Source of the DNA: Pseudalkalibacillus decolorationis | Lineage (GTDB): Bacteria > Bacillota > Bacilli > Bacillales > Fictibacillaceae | Direction of reading: 5' to 3' | Length of the DNA stretch: 34,883 bases | Assembly (NCBI RefSeq): GCF_024609785.1 | Contig: NZ_JANHJQ010000019.1 | Span: 1 to 34,883, forward strand | In this document: positions 15,466 to 23,651 of the stretch, in pieces | Layout of the letters: the number at the start of each line of letters is the position of its first letter | How positions within the stretch are numbered: the stretch's first letter is position 1 | Program-made: the position numbers and the translations under genes | The notes under the pieces: generated by a model | The model's database searches: none | Told to the model about the DNA's origin: nothing | What the model saw: the letters and a program-made list of their open reading frames with translations, nothing else

Positions 15466-16356
15466 TTATAGTTCAATCTTCGCCATGGCTCTGACTGGAA
15501 AGGTTCCAGTTCCTTTAAACTTGGGCGGTAATGCTGTAAAAGTAAAGCCGGTTTCTGGCAGTTGGTCCAGCTTGCATAAATGTTCTACAATTGGAATTTC
15601 TTCAGCAAGGAGTAATGAATGGACTGGTCTTTGTTTACGTGTTGTATCATCCATATTCATTGAGTCAATTCCTACAAGCTTCACCTCGCAGTCTATCAGA
15701 TACCGAGCTGCACCTTCAGTAAGATAAGGATGATTTTCAAAGTACATGTCGCTGTTCCAAAATTGATCCCAACCCGTATTCACCAGCACAGCCTTACCTC
15801 TAATTTCCTTTCCTTTAAAACAATCTACATCAATCGATCGTGATACCTGTGAATCTACCCTTATTACAATGCCATCTAAGTCAGTTAGCTGTTGTATACT
15901 CATTTCAGATAAGTCTTTTCCTTGTTCATATCTGTGAAAGGGACAATCTAAATATGTTCCGGTGTTGCCGACCATTTCAATCTTTGCAATTCGAAACTCA
16001 GTACCTTCATCATATAAATGACGCGACTCTTCTCTGCTCATATAGTCACAAATCAAAGGGGCAGGTAATCCTTTGTAGGAAACCAAACCGTTTTCTATCG
16101 TGTGGCTTAAGTCTACAAATTTTCTTCCTTTTAACTCTAGGTTTATTGGCTTTCGTTTATGTTTTTCCGTGATGATCTTCTTATTCAAGATTCGAACTTT
16201 CCCAGCCATTAGAAGCCTCATATCCTCAACAATATAATCCGCTAACTCCTGATCAGAAATATCATCCTGGGGAATATCAAGACGAAATTCTTGACCTTGG
16301 ATCCCACCGCCATTTGTAAACTTAACCTCGAAATCAAATTGAACTCTCTTCTCCAC
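15466..16356 (-). CDS. Cyclase-family (kynurenine formamidase-like) hydrolase with N-terminal extension
   Basis: A 296-residue protein. An N-terminal unit of about 70 residues (EVKFTNGGGIQGQEFRLDI and following) precedes a cyclase/formamidase fold that opens KFVDLSHTIENG. The metal signature, usually HxGTHxDxPxH, reads NTGTYLDCPFH: the first and second His are Asn and Tyr, while Asp and the last His remain. GIDSMNMDD and a Pro-Val-His-Ser segment are as in the family. This is probably a distinct subgroup; hydrolysis by the usual metal site is uncertain. No clear AGGAGG precedes the ATG (GGTGGGGAAAAC is nearby). It lies upstream of the VOC gene. Confidence 0.82.
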   Translation of the reverse strand: MEKRVQFDFEVKFTNGGGIQGQEFRLDIPQDDISDQELADYIVEDMRLLMAGKVRILNKKIITEKHKRKPINLELKGRKFVDLSHTIENGLVSYKGLPAPLICDYMSREESRHLYDEGTEFRIAKIEMVGNTGTYLDCPFHRYEQGKDLSEMSIQQLTDLDGIVIRVDSQVSRSIDVDCFKGKEIRGKAVLVNTGWDQFWNSDMYFENHPYLTEGAARYLIDCEVKLVGIDSMNMDDTTRKQRPVHSLLLAEEIPIVEHLCKLDQLPETGFTFTALPPKFKGTGTFPVRAMAKIEL

Positions 16357-16525
16357 TTGTTTTCCCCACCTTGGAAAATAATGATAATTTTATAGTATAG
16401 TTCAATTTAATCATGTTTATATAGATGAGTAAAATGAATCTTCTTAATAACATCCATGAATCGCACTCATATATAATAAGTAGGAAATGATTTATTTTAT
16501 TTGATTGATAGCTAACTTCTCAAGG

Positions 16526-16576
16526 TTCAAGATCGTTTGTTCAAACGTTCTTAGTTTAACAAACTAGTTTCTTGAA
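16526..16576 (-). terminator. Hairpin after lysE-like gene
   Basis: TTCAAGA and GTTTGTT on the left pair with AACAAAC and TTCTTGAA on the right, directly after the minus-strand stop at 16577. The T run is weak. Confidence 0.4.
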
Positions 16577-17194
16577 TTATCTCTTTTCAAAAGCTAATTT
16601 CATTCCCAGAGTTATCAATATAAATCCTGTTAATCGTTGAAATGCATAAAGAAAGAATGGCTTATTGAACCAAACTCGAATGTGATTAATCAAATTAACA
16701 TAGCAAAACAACCATATTAAAGTTATTAAAACTGGTGTTACCCCTATGATAATCATCTGTAATAAAGTATGCTCCTCGGGTACGATAAATTGTGGTAAGA
16801 ATGACATAAAAAATACAACAGCTTTAGGATTAAATACATTTGAGAACATTCCTTGCAAGAAATAAGAACCTTTAAGTCTTTTCTCCGTAGTGGTGTTATC
16901 CGAAGCTAAGTTTGGCCTCTTCGAAAAAAGTGTAACGATCCCCATCAAAATAAGAAATCCGGCTCCTACATATTTAATAATCTTAAAAAGCAAAACAGAG
17001 TTAGCAATTATAGCAGATAAACCAAGAACTGCAATGAGTATATGAATTGCAATACCTGCACATATTCCAACAACAGTTTTAAAACCTACTCCTTTCCCCT
17101 GAATCAGAGTATTTTTAGTAACTAATACTGTATCAGCACCAGGAGTAAGCGCGATCATCAAGGTTGTTATTACAAATAAATAATAATGATCCAT
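16577..17194 (-). CDS. LysE/RhtB family amino-acid exporter
   Basis: A 205-residue inner-membrane exporter with six hydrophobic spans. The family signature after TM1, LTPGADTVLVTKNTLIQGKG (17-36), is clear, followed by GVGFKTVVGICAGIAIH. The FNPKAVVFFMSFLPQF segment is also typical. GAGAGGGGC precedes the ATG. Such proteins export amino acids or homoserine-lactone-like compounds; the substrate is unknown. Confidence 0.9.
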   Translation of the reverse strand: MDHYYLFVITTLMIALTPGADTVLVTKNTLIQGKGVGFKTVVGICAGIAIHILIAVLGLSAIIANSVLLFKIIKYVGAGFLILMGIVTLFSKRPNLASDNTTTEKRLKGSYFLQGMFSNVFNPKAVVFFMSFLPQFIVPEEHTLLQMIIIGVTPVLITLIWLFCYVNLINHIRVWFNKPFFLYAFQRLTGFILITLGMKLAFEKR

Positions 17195-17348
17195 GTTGGT
17201 GCCCCTCTCTTTATATTAAATAACTTAAAAAGAATTTTTAGTTCCACTTTAGTTTAAAGATTTTTTCTCGATAAATTATAAAAAATGGCGTTAAACCATT
17301 GAAATATCTATACATTCGTATCCTCGCTATCTACGTTTTATACTTCTG

Positions 17349-18098
17349 TCAACTTTTAATCATCTCAAGCATGTCTTTTATCAAGTTTATAACAACTGCT
17401 GGGGAATCGATGTGGATGGCATGTCCGGCATCTTCAACGACTATATGTTTGCTGTTGGTCGATAGCGTTGTAAGATCCTTTTGAAATAACATCCAGCCAT
17501 TCATAGATTCCTTCGTGTGATGTTCCTGATTACCACCTGTAACTACAAAGAGCGGAATTTTCCCAAGAGGTCCAGATGCTCGAACTTGTTCAAGACTTTC
17601 TTCAAACTTACTAACAGAACCTTCAGCACCAAATCCATTGATATAATCTTCACGAACTTCATCCGTAAATAGTGACGGTAATACTTTATGTTGGTCTTCG
17701 TGACAAGAATCTAGTAAAATCACTCCGACCACTTCTTCTGGATAAGTATTTGCGAACAGCCTTACATTCAATCCTCCAAAAGAGTGTCCAACTAATACAT
17801 AAGGTGGTTCAACATTTGCATTTTGCAGCAATGTATGCAAATTTTCGACCGCCTGTTTACTATAACGGTTCCTTTGACCCGTTTTACTCTTTCCTACACC
17901 TGTCCGGTCATACATGAACATCCTAGCAAACTCTGAAATTTCATCTTTAATGGAGTTCCAATTATCTAATGACCAAGCATAACCAGAATCAAATACTAAA
18001 GTAGGCCCTTCATTTTCATCACCTTATAGCTTACAATAAAGTTTAATTCCACCGATATTTACGTGTTGACCCTTTTCACTTGATATAAGTTTACTCAT
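17349..18098 (-). pseudogene. Alpha/beta hydrolase with an early stop codon
   Basis: With AGGAGGTTTTAAA before an ATG at 18098, the frame gives MSKLISSEKGQHVNIGGIKL, then TAA at codon 25 (18024-18026), and continues in the same frame as an alpha/beta hydrolase. The nucleophile elbow GHSFGG and the catalytic His region EDAGHAIHID are intact. One base (TAA for AAA) separates it from an open gene of about 249 codons. A later ATG (17921) gives a protein without the first strands and oxyanion residues, unlikely to be active. Confidence 0.8.
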
Positions 18099-18264
18099 TT
18101 TAAAACCTCCGAATCGTTTACAAAAAATATTTATTATCCCTATTTCAATATGGAAAGAAAATCACCTGCTATGGAAAAAATTTAAGTTGGAGGTAATAAC
18201 GGCTTCTGTGGAATCAACAAAGCAAAGTATTTTTTAGGGATAAACCTATTTTCTTTTTCTAAAG

Positions 18265-18302
18265 AGAAAATAGCCCATCGTTTTGATGATAGGCTCTTTA
18301 AA
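18265..18302 (-). terminator. Probable terminator after copZ-like gene
   Basis: Minus-strand AGCC-TATCATC-AAAA-CGATG-GGCT forms an imperfect stem followed by ATTTTCTCTTT. It lies 80 bases past the CopZ-like stop. An overlapping alternative hairpin, CTATTTTCT/AGAAAATAG, lies beyond it. Confidence 0.45.
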
Positions 18303-18382
18303 CTTTTATGAACATATTACATTGTATTCAGTCGGTTTCTATAGCCAATTAATTTTCACTGGAGAGTGGTTAAGATTACTTA

Positions 18383-18586
18383 TCAGGCAATATCGTACCC
18401 GAGATCTTCAATGGCATCCTTCACAGACCCCAGTGATAATTTGTTTTCATCGTAAACTACGGTAACAGAGCTGCTCTTGAGGCTAACCTCTCCCGACGCC
18501 CCGATTTCTTTCAAAGCTTTTTCGACGGAATTGACACAGTTCCCACATGCCATACCGATAACTTGGAGTGTTACTTTTTGCACCAT
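18383..18586 (-). CDS. CopZ-like heavy-metal-associated (HMA) protein
   Basis: A 67-residue ferredoxin-like HMA domain with the metal-binding GMACGNC (Cys14 and Cys17). Free-standing HMA proteins carry Cu(I) to ATPases or repressors. AGGAGGAATTATA precedes the ATG. No copper ATPase (CopA) or CsoR is near; it instead neighbours SRPBCC, TipAS-like and a second HMA gene, all on the minus strand. The metal is inferred from the family. Confidence 0.9.
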   Translation of the reverse strand: MVQKVTLQVIGMACGNCVNSVEKALKEIGASGEVSLKSSSVTVVYDENKLSLGSVKDAIEDLGYDIA

Positions 18587-18626
18587 TATAATTCCTCCAA
18601 TAATTACATTACTTTTATTTAATCTA

Positions 18627-19055
18627 TTAAATTTTTTTAATCGATCTTGCTAAACTTTTCATGAGAACGTTTGTACCTTGGAGCAATTGGGAGTGTATCG
18701 TAGTGTGGGACATACCGAATTCGGTTGACTTGTTCGCATCCCATCCCGACCAAATGAACGTAAGCTCTGTTTGATCACCTAGATCGACCAACTCAAAAGT
18801 CCAACTCCAATCGCTACCTAAATCGTACGTAAGGCGTTTTGGTGTATCGACCAACATCAATTTGCAGGTGGTCATACCTTGAGGCTTATGCATATCCATG
18901 TGAAACTCATGTCCCTCCAAAAGCTGAAAATCGTTTGCCACAAACCACAAGGCAATCCCTTCCGATGTTGTTACAGCCTTCCATACTTTGTAAATCGGAT
19001 TATCAAGAACCCTAGTCTTACGAATGTCGGGCAGCTTACTCTGATTTGTATTCAC
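18627..19055 (-). CDS. SRPBCC/AHSA1 domain protein
   Basis: A 142-residue AHSA1-like protein. LPDIRKTRVLDNPIYKVWKA gives the first strand and helix, with a C-terminal helix near the end. The start is GTG at 19055, six bases after GGAGGT. It lies between CopZ-like and TipAS-like genes in a same-strand run with short gaps (40 and 54 bases), so cotranscription is likely. Ligand unknown. Confidence 0.85.
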   Translation of the reverse strand: MNTNQSKLPDIRKTRVLDNPIYKVWKAVTTSEGIALWFVANDFQLLEGHEFHMDMHKPQGMTTCKLMLVDTPKRLTYDLGSDWSWTFELVDLGDQTELTFIWSGWDANKSTEFGMSHTTIHSQLLQGTNVLMKSLARSIKKI

Positions 19056-19109
19056 CTCTACACCTCCCTTTATGATTTTAAGTGGGTCCCTTTGGTTTTA
19101 TATTTAGCG

Positions 19110-19454
19110 TTACGATTTAGCTTTCTCGATATACCTATAAAGCTCTAAATCTATTCCATGATCTTTTTGATCTGGATTTTCAACGTGAAATCGTTCGATG
19201 GCGCTTTCAATTTCAGGATCCCCATCATTAAACTTAGCCTGACCTTCAGCTAATCGTTTAGCTAATGAAACAATGTCAGGATCATCTGACGGTATCCCCG
19301 TTTCTAATCCTATACGTAATTTTGAGATGATTTCATCCCCCTCTTTTCTCATTCGTTTTAATTCTTCTGGCCCGAGATGACTTGTTAATTGTTCTATATT
19401 CTTCTTCAGTTTTTCCTGTTGTTCAGGTGTGAAATATTCCCATACACTACTCAT
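19110..19454 (-). CDS. TipAS-like antibiotic-recognition domain protein
   Basis: A 114-residue all-helical protein, MSSVWEYFTPEQQEKLKKNI through SAIERFHVENP. This is the TipAS-type domain usually found at the C-terminus of MerR regulators; the DNA-binding half is absent. GAGGTGACCGGT precedes the ATG at 19454, so the protein is a stand-alone sensor domain and not a cut one. TipAS binds thiopeptide or other amphipathic drugs in TipAL; the role of a free domain (sequestration, for example) is inference. Confidence 0.8.
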   Translation of the reverse strand: MSSVWEYFTPEQQEKLKKNIEQLTSHLGPEELKRMRKEGDEIISKLRIGLETGIPSDDPDIVSLAKRLAEGQAKFNDGDPEIESAIERFHVENPDQKDHGIDLELYRYIEKAKS

Positions 19455-19505
19455 ACCGGTCACCTCTATTATTTGATTTATGTGTCGCTTCACTTTTCAT
19501 CCGCA

Positions 19506-19706
19506 TCAGATCACTTCGTACCCTTTCCCGTCAATGGCTTCTTTAATTTTTTCTAGCGAAAGAGAATTCTCATCATACTCAACTGTAACTGTACTTGTTT
19601 TTAAGTCCACTTTCCCTTTCGTTCCTATCTCCTGTAAAACCCCTTCAATAGTGACGATACAAAGCCCACAACTCATCCCTTCAACTCTCAAGTCAACGGT
19701 TTTCAA
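19506..19706 (-). CDS. Second CopZ-like HMA protein
   Basis: A 66-residue HMA domain with GMSCGLC (two Cys three apart). It shares the CopZ fold and closing pattern with the protein at 18383-18586, including the VTVEYDEN stretch. The start is TTG at 19706, with AAGGAGG nine bases upstream; the ATG ten codons upstream overlaps the RBS region and is rejected. It is the first gene of the minus-strand run that continues with TipAS-like, SRPBCC and the other HMA gene. Two HMA genes flanking drug/ligand-type domains is unusual. Confidence 0.85.
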   Translation of the reverse strand: MKTVDLRVEGMSCGLCIVTIEGVLQEIGTKGKVDLKTSTVTVEYDENSLSLEKIKEAIDGKGYEVI

Positions 19707-19787
19707 GATTCTTAACCTCCTTGAAATTAGATTCATCGAGCGACAGATTCTTTAAGTTTTAATGAACAGTGATGTTGATTATTCATC

Positions 19788-19799
19788 ATATACGTATAT
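19788..19799. promoter_or_regulatory. 12-bp palindrome in divergent promoter region
   Basis: ATATACGTATAT is a perfect dyad in the 215-base gap between the HMA gene (minus) and the TetR gene (plus). It is a candidate operator for the latter, which would then control both directions. Confidence 0.3.
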
Positions 19800-19921
19800 T
19801 ATATTAAGAGTAAAGTTAAATACAATGATCAAAAAACCTATAACTGTTCCTTAATCGATACATAGACGGAAAACTGTTGATTTTCTCTGAAAAAATTTTA
19901 AAATCAAAGGAGATTACACCC

Positions 19922-20551
19922 ATGACGAAGAAAATGGACCGTCGTAAAACGCGAACCAGGGCGCTTTTGCGTAAAGCTTTGATCGAAGTAATGGAAGAGA
20001 AAGGCGCTGAACGTATTACTGTCAGTGATTTGACGGAGAAGGCTGATGTTAACCGCGGCACCTTCTATTTGCACTATACGGATGCAACAGATATATTGGC
20101 GCAGGTCAAAGCTGAAATGTGGGAGGGATTGACAGCGAGAATGGAGAAGCTCAATCCTTACGACTACCTGTCCTATGCAGCTAGAAACGAGCCCGACCCC
20201 ATAATGGTGAGGGTCATTGAATACTACGCAGAGCATGCGGATTTTTTTCGGGTCATTTTGGGCCCTAAAGGCGACCCTGCCTTTGCCGATCAAATCAAAG
20301 AATTCTTAAAAACCCAGCACATTTCAAAAATCCTCGATATTCAACCGGAATTAGGAGAGACAATTCTCCCGAAGGATTATATGGTAGAGTATTTTGCCGC
20401 TTCTAACCTAAGTATTCTACTTCACTGGATTAAAACCGGCATGCCACAATCAGCAAGTACTATCGCTTTGATGATCACACAAATTGTCGGCAGTGCAGCA
20501 AAGCAATTGTATGGTATTGAAGTCCAAAATCCCGATAAGAAAGATCATTAA
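19922..20551 (+). CDS. TetR/AcrR family regulator
   Basis: A 209-residue regulator. The helix-turn-helix spans about 12-55, with ADVNRGTFYLHY in the recognition region. The ligand domain is the larger C-terminal type with LSILLHWIKTGMP near its end. AAAGGAGATTACACCC precedes the ATG at 19922. It is divergent from the HMA/TipAS/SRPBCC run, with a 12-bp palindrome between, so it is the natural candidate repressor of that run. Ligand unknown. Confidence 0.88.
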   Translation: MTKKMDRRKTRTRALLRKALIEVMEEKGAERITVSDLTEKADVNRGTFYLHYTDATDILAQVKAEMWEGLTARMEKLNPYDYLSYAARNEPDPIMVRVIEYYAEHADFFRVILGPKGDPAFADQIKEFLKTQHISKILDIQPELGETILPKDYMVEYFAASNLSILLHWIKTGMPQSASTIALMITQIVGSAAKQLYGIEVQNPDKKDH

Positions 20552-20764
20552 AAGAGGATGTTCAAAAAGTATCCAACGGCCCATGCACCTGCGTCTACAA
20601 GATCATTCTTCGAAGCAGGCTTTCTCGGTGAAACTCGCAGTGTTCATGCAGCAAGCCTTGCTCGTCGCTCCGGTCCTCAAAACTGTCGTGCCTTGGGCTT
20701 ACAGGAAGTGAGTCAGTTCGACGTTGTCACAGGACGTGAAGTCTTTAGTCGAACTTCCTTTTAA
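20551..20764. repeat. Dispersed Bacillaceae repeat, one GTTCAAAAAG end
   Basis: The left edge GAGGATGTTCAAAAAGT matches the ends of the element at 4121-4284. The rest is higher in GC than its surroundings and includes ACGTTGTCACAGGACGTGAA, a stretch I recall from Bacillaceae intergenic repeats. Short reading frames inside (such as 20558-20764) are spurious. No right-end arm is seen. From 20765 to 21035 only a terminator is visible. Confidence 0.6.
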
Positions 20765-20889
20765 TTATCTGATTCGTCTACTTTTTGAATACGCACTAAT
20801 AGTAATTTCCAAATTCTATTCAGGAGTAAAAGGATATCAAAAAAGGAAAGGTATAGACCGATTGTTGTCCGTAATTTTACAGCAAAAAA

Positions 20890-20913
20890 ACGGGGCCAGC
20901 TACCCGGTCCCGT
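20890..20913 (-). terminator. Terminator of the AraC-GyrI gene
   Basis: ACGGGGCC (20890-20897) pairs with GGTCCCGT (20906-20913) with one G-T pair, and on the minus strand a run of seven T follows. It lies about 120 bases past the minus-strand stop. A diverged copy is at 23555-23578. Confidence 0.75.
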
Positions 20914-21035
20914 ATAATCCTGTATAGACTTTTTCAATTCTAATTTCTTATTACCATAGAACTGCTTCGTGAATGATATCAAATCATCACTTAATCAGTA
21001 ACTATCTCCTTATTTAATGAACACCTTGAACAGTA

Positions 21036-21908
21036 TTACTTTTTCAAAACCGGGATCCATATTTCGCTCTTGAAATTTGGTAAAGTTACATCTTTATTTT
21101 CATTCCAAAGTATTTCTGGACCCTCGGTTTGTTCATAGTTGGTGGATGGGAACCACTCAGAATAGATTCGTCCCCAGACATCTTGCAGCGTATCAGGAAA
21201 TGGCCCGACTGCTTCGAACACAGCCCAAGTCAAGGCTGGGACCTCAAGCTGTGTCAGGTGTTTAGGACACGGTTTCGTTGTTGCCGCCCCGATATAATGG
21301 TCAAGCTCTCCTTTTTCCTCCATTCGACCTTCAGAAAAGTTCGTGGATGCACTTATCAACCCGGAAGGTTCAACATTGGACAAGCTCTTAAGCTCCTCAA
21401 TTTTCTGACCATCTAAACTTTTCCACATCGATTCAATCTCTGGATTAACTCCATGGAATATGATGGGGACCCTTTTCTTAATACCGACGATGCGAAACGG
21501 TTCTTTTTCTTCAATCCGATAGTTCATTTCACTTCCTCCTTTAATCGATAGTTGGAAGGTCATACGCGGAAACGCCTTAAGTGAATGCCCATTCGACCTT
21601 GCTTCTGACGGTGTCACACCATGCAAATGTTGAAAAGCTCTCGTAAAAGAATCTGGTGAGCTGTATCCGTACTTGATTGCAATATCAATGATCCTTTCAT
21701 CACTATTCGCAACCTCAATTGCCGCTAAAGTAAGACGTCTTTGGCGGATATACTCTGAAAGCGGCAGACCAGCCAGAAAGGAAAACATCCTTTTGAAATG
21801 ATATTCTGAACAACAGGCAATCCTTGCGACTTTTTCATAGTCAATATCATGAGTTAAATTTTCTTCAATGTAGCTCAATGCGTCATTCATTCTTTTAAGA
21901 GAATCCAA
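21036..21908 (-). CDS. AraC-type regulator with GyrI-like ligand domain
   Basis: A 290-residue activator. The N-terminal AraC/XylS double helix-turn-helix (about 5-105) includes the second-helix signature [21 protein letters not shown] GyrI-like effector-binding domain follows (about 130-290, ending EIWIPVLKK). The start is TTG at 21908, eight bases after AGGAGGT. This architecture (as in Rob/BltR-like regulators) senses amphipathic drugs. It is divergent from an ECF41-type sigma gene. A decayed copy of its C-terminus lies at 23652-23805. Confidence 0.9.
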   Translation of the reverse strand: MDSLKRMNDALSYIEENLTHDIDYEKVARIACCSEYHFKRMFSFLAGLPLSEYIRQRRLTLAAIEVANSDERIIDIAIKYGYSSPDSFTRAFQHLHGVTPSEARSNGHSLKAFPRMTFQLSIKGGSEMNYRIEEKEPFRIVGIKKRVPIIFHGVNPEIESMWKSLDGQKIEELKSLSNVEPSGLISASTNFSEGRMEEKGELDHYIGAATTKPCPKHLTQLEVPALTWAVFEAVGPFPDTLQDVWGRIYSEWFPSTNYEQTEGPEILWNENKDVTLPNFKSEIWIPVLKK

Positions 21909-21931
21909 TGATATGACCTCCTTTCATCAAT

Positions 21932-21985
21932 AGAATAGCAGGAATTGTATGAACCCATCCGACATTTCATGCACAATGATGCAGG
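21932..21985. repeat. 54-bp repeat, copy 1
   Basis: About 85 per cent identical to 28791-28844, starting AGAATAGCAGGAATTGTA. On the minus strand the better copy could encode part of a short hydrophobic peptide (GWFFTIPAILL). It may be a gene scar or an intergenic repeat. It fills part of the AraC-sigma divergent gap. Confidence 0.55.
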
Positions 21986-22171
21986 GGATGCTGACCAAAC
22001 AATATCACGAATACCTGTGTTATAAATTTTCGATGTCAGTCCTATTTTGCCCTGCCTTCCCCCACAAGTTCCCCGATTCATCACGACTATCAAAACAACT
22101 GGAGATGGTTCTTTTTCTATGTATGATTTAAACTAAAGGAAAATTGTAATAGAAAATAGGTGGTGCAAGTG

Positions 22172-22711
22172 ATGGGGCTGGATACGTTATATAAGTCCTA
22201 TCAACCGTTTCTCTATTCCATAGCGTACCGGATGCTTGGATCTGTTACCGACGCAGAAGATATCGTTCATGATGTATTCCTGCGGCTTAATGTTGATAAC
22301 GACCAGGTTAAGGACTTGAAAGCATACCTTGCAAAAATGACGACGAATCGCTGTCTGAACTATTTAAATTCAGCCCGGAAGAGAAGAGAAACTTATGAAG
22401 GGCCTTGGCTGCCCGAGCCTCAGGTAAACGAACCAGATCTCCCTTTAGATAAGGTTGTAACAGACGAAACGGTTTCTTACGCCTTTCTCGTTATGCTGGA
22501 TCAACTGTCACCTGTCGAAAGAGCCGTGTTCGTTCTTAGAGAAGCATTTGCTTATGATTATAAGGATATTGCAGAAATGCTGCAAAAAACAGAAGTGAAT
22601 TGCAGAAAAATCCACAGTCGTGCAAAGCGGAAATTACAAAATGATACTCCGCTCCATTCGGATAATTCCGAACGTGTGGATCTTCTGGCCAAGGTGAACT
22701 TCATCCGGTGA
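22172..22711 (+). CDS. ECF41-type sigma factor, truncated
   Basis: A 179-residue sigma-70-family ECF protein with both DNA/RNAP regions intact: region 2 (YRMLGSVTDAEDIVHDVFL) and region 4 (LDQLSPVERAVFVLREAFAY and the helix following). ECF41 factors are normally about 290 residues, with a C-terminal SnoaL-like domain that modulates activity. Here the frame goes off after ERVDLLAK and stops, while the end of the SnoaL domain is still readable in another frame (22690-22866). AGGTGG precedes the ATG at 22172. Its classical partner, a carboxymuconolactone-decarboxylase-like gene, follows. Either inactive or a constitutively altered sigma factor. Confidence 0.85.
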   Translation: MGLDTLYKSYQPFLYSIAYRMLGSVTDAEDIVHDVFLRLNVDNDQVKDLKAYLAKMTTNRCLNYLNSARKRRETYEGPWLPEPQVNEPDLPLDKVVTDETVSYAFLVMLDQLSPVERAVFVLREAFAYDYKDIAEMLQKTEVNCRKIHSRAKRKLQNDTPLHSDNSERVDLLAKVNFIR

Positions 22712-22866
22712 TGGTCAATGGTCAGAAAGGAATCCTGCAAATGAAAGACGGCCAGCTCATCAGAGTCATTTGCTTTGAATTGGATTCAGAACAAAAGGAC
22801 ATTCGGAAAATCTTTATTATTTCAAATCCTGATAAGCTAAAGCACATTCCCGTTCCTCTAGGATAG
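22690..22866 (+). pseudogene. Remnant of the ECF41 SnoaL-like domain
   Basis: In the frame shifted from the sigma gene, the DNA reads GELHPVMVNGQKGILQMKDG and then QLIRVICFELD through NPDKLKHIPVPLG and a stop. This is the C-terminal part of the ECF41 SnoaL-like extension, including the closing NPDKL signature. The start of that domain (about 60-70 residues) is gone, so a deletion with a frame change created the truncated sigma. Confidence 0.75.
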
Positions 22867-22894
22867 AACATTGAGAAATTTTTTTAGCTCTGTG

Positions 22895-22921
22895 TGTCAC
22901 AAATCACTCCTCTATTTTGTC
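22895..22921 (+). promoter_or_regulatory. ECF41-type promoter
   Basis: TGTCACA (22895-22901), 16 bases, then TGTC (22918-22921). The ECF41 target motif is TGTCACA-N15/16-CGTC, so only one base differs. It lies 42 bases before the ATG of the partner gene, where such promoters are expected. Confidence 0.6.
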
Positions 22922-22962
22922 TTATAAGTGAAACCCAAAAAGATTTCATGGAGGAGATAGAC

Positions 22963-23424
22963 ATGGAACAACGTATTAACTACATGCAAACAAACCGAGA
23001 AGTTCTCAATTTAATGCTTCAACTAGAGGAGTACAAGAAAACGACGGGACTTGATATGAAGTTGATCGAATTGATCAAAATTCGTGCGTCTCAAATCAAC
23101 GGCTGTGCATACTGTTTGGATATGCATACAAAGGATGCCCGGGCAAATGGTGAAACCGAACAAAGGATTTATTGTTTGAGTGCTTGGCGTGAATCACCGT
23201 TCTATCTTGAGTCGGAAAGGGCAGCGCTGGAATTAACAGAAGCAGTTACTTCCATTTCGGCAAACGGTGTACCCGATGATCTGTATGAGCGGGTTCGCCT
23301 TCATTTTGATGAAAAACAATATATCGATCTCGTTACGATAATCATCACGATCAATGGGTGGAACCGATTGGCCATTTCTACGAATAGTATACCCGGACAC
23401 TACATGCCTGCTACAGAAAAATAA
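22963..23424 (+). CDS. Carboxymuconolactone decarboxylase (AhpD-like) family protein
   Basis: A 153-residue all-helical AhpD-like protein with the CxxC...H active-site pattern in GCAYCLDMHTKDAR. The pair with an ECF41 sigma is a well-known conserved neighbourhood, usually linked to oxidative-stress or alkylhydroperoxide-type chemistry. GGAGGAGATAG precedes the ATG at 22963; an in-frame GTG at 22894 lies inside the promoter and is rejected. Substrate unknown. Confidence 0.9.
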   Translation: MEQRINYMQTNREVLNLMLQLEEYKKTTGLDMKLIELIKIRASQINGCAYCLDMHTKDARANGETEQRIYCLSAWRESPFYLESERAALELTEAVTSISANGVPDDLYERVRLHFDEKQYIDLVTIIITINGWNRLAISTNSIPGHYMPATEK

Positions 23425-23554
23425 TTTGACCAACAAAAAATCCCTTGTATTTTCGCACCTATTTCCTTGTAAAAATTAATCCTTCAGCTATTGTTTTGAA
23501 TCAATTGTTGGGAGAAAATGCGAGAGGTTTTTCTCCGTATAAAGATGAAAAAAA

Positions 23555-23578
23555 ACGGTGCCAGCTTATCTGTCCCGT
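23555..23578. terminator. Terminator, copy of the AraC terminator
   Basis: ACGGTGCC...(loop)...TGTCCCGT with A runs to the left and T runs to the right. The plus-strand reading suits the CMD-like gene, the minus-strand reading the AraC fragment. It is part of a duplicated segment that also appears at 20880-21180. Confidence 0.5.
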
Positions 23579-23651
23579 TTTTTCATTGTCCCAATATGAA
23601 TTGCTTCTTATTTGCCGGATGAAAATTCACCTTAGGTCCTTTTGATCATTA

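Noticed and set aside
20558-20764. 68-codon frame with STRSFFEAGFLGETRSVHAA
   Set aside because: It lies wholly in a dispersed repeat; such frames are translation artefacts of the repeat body.
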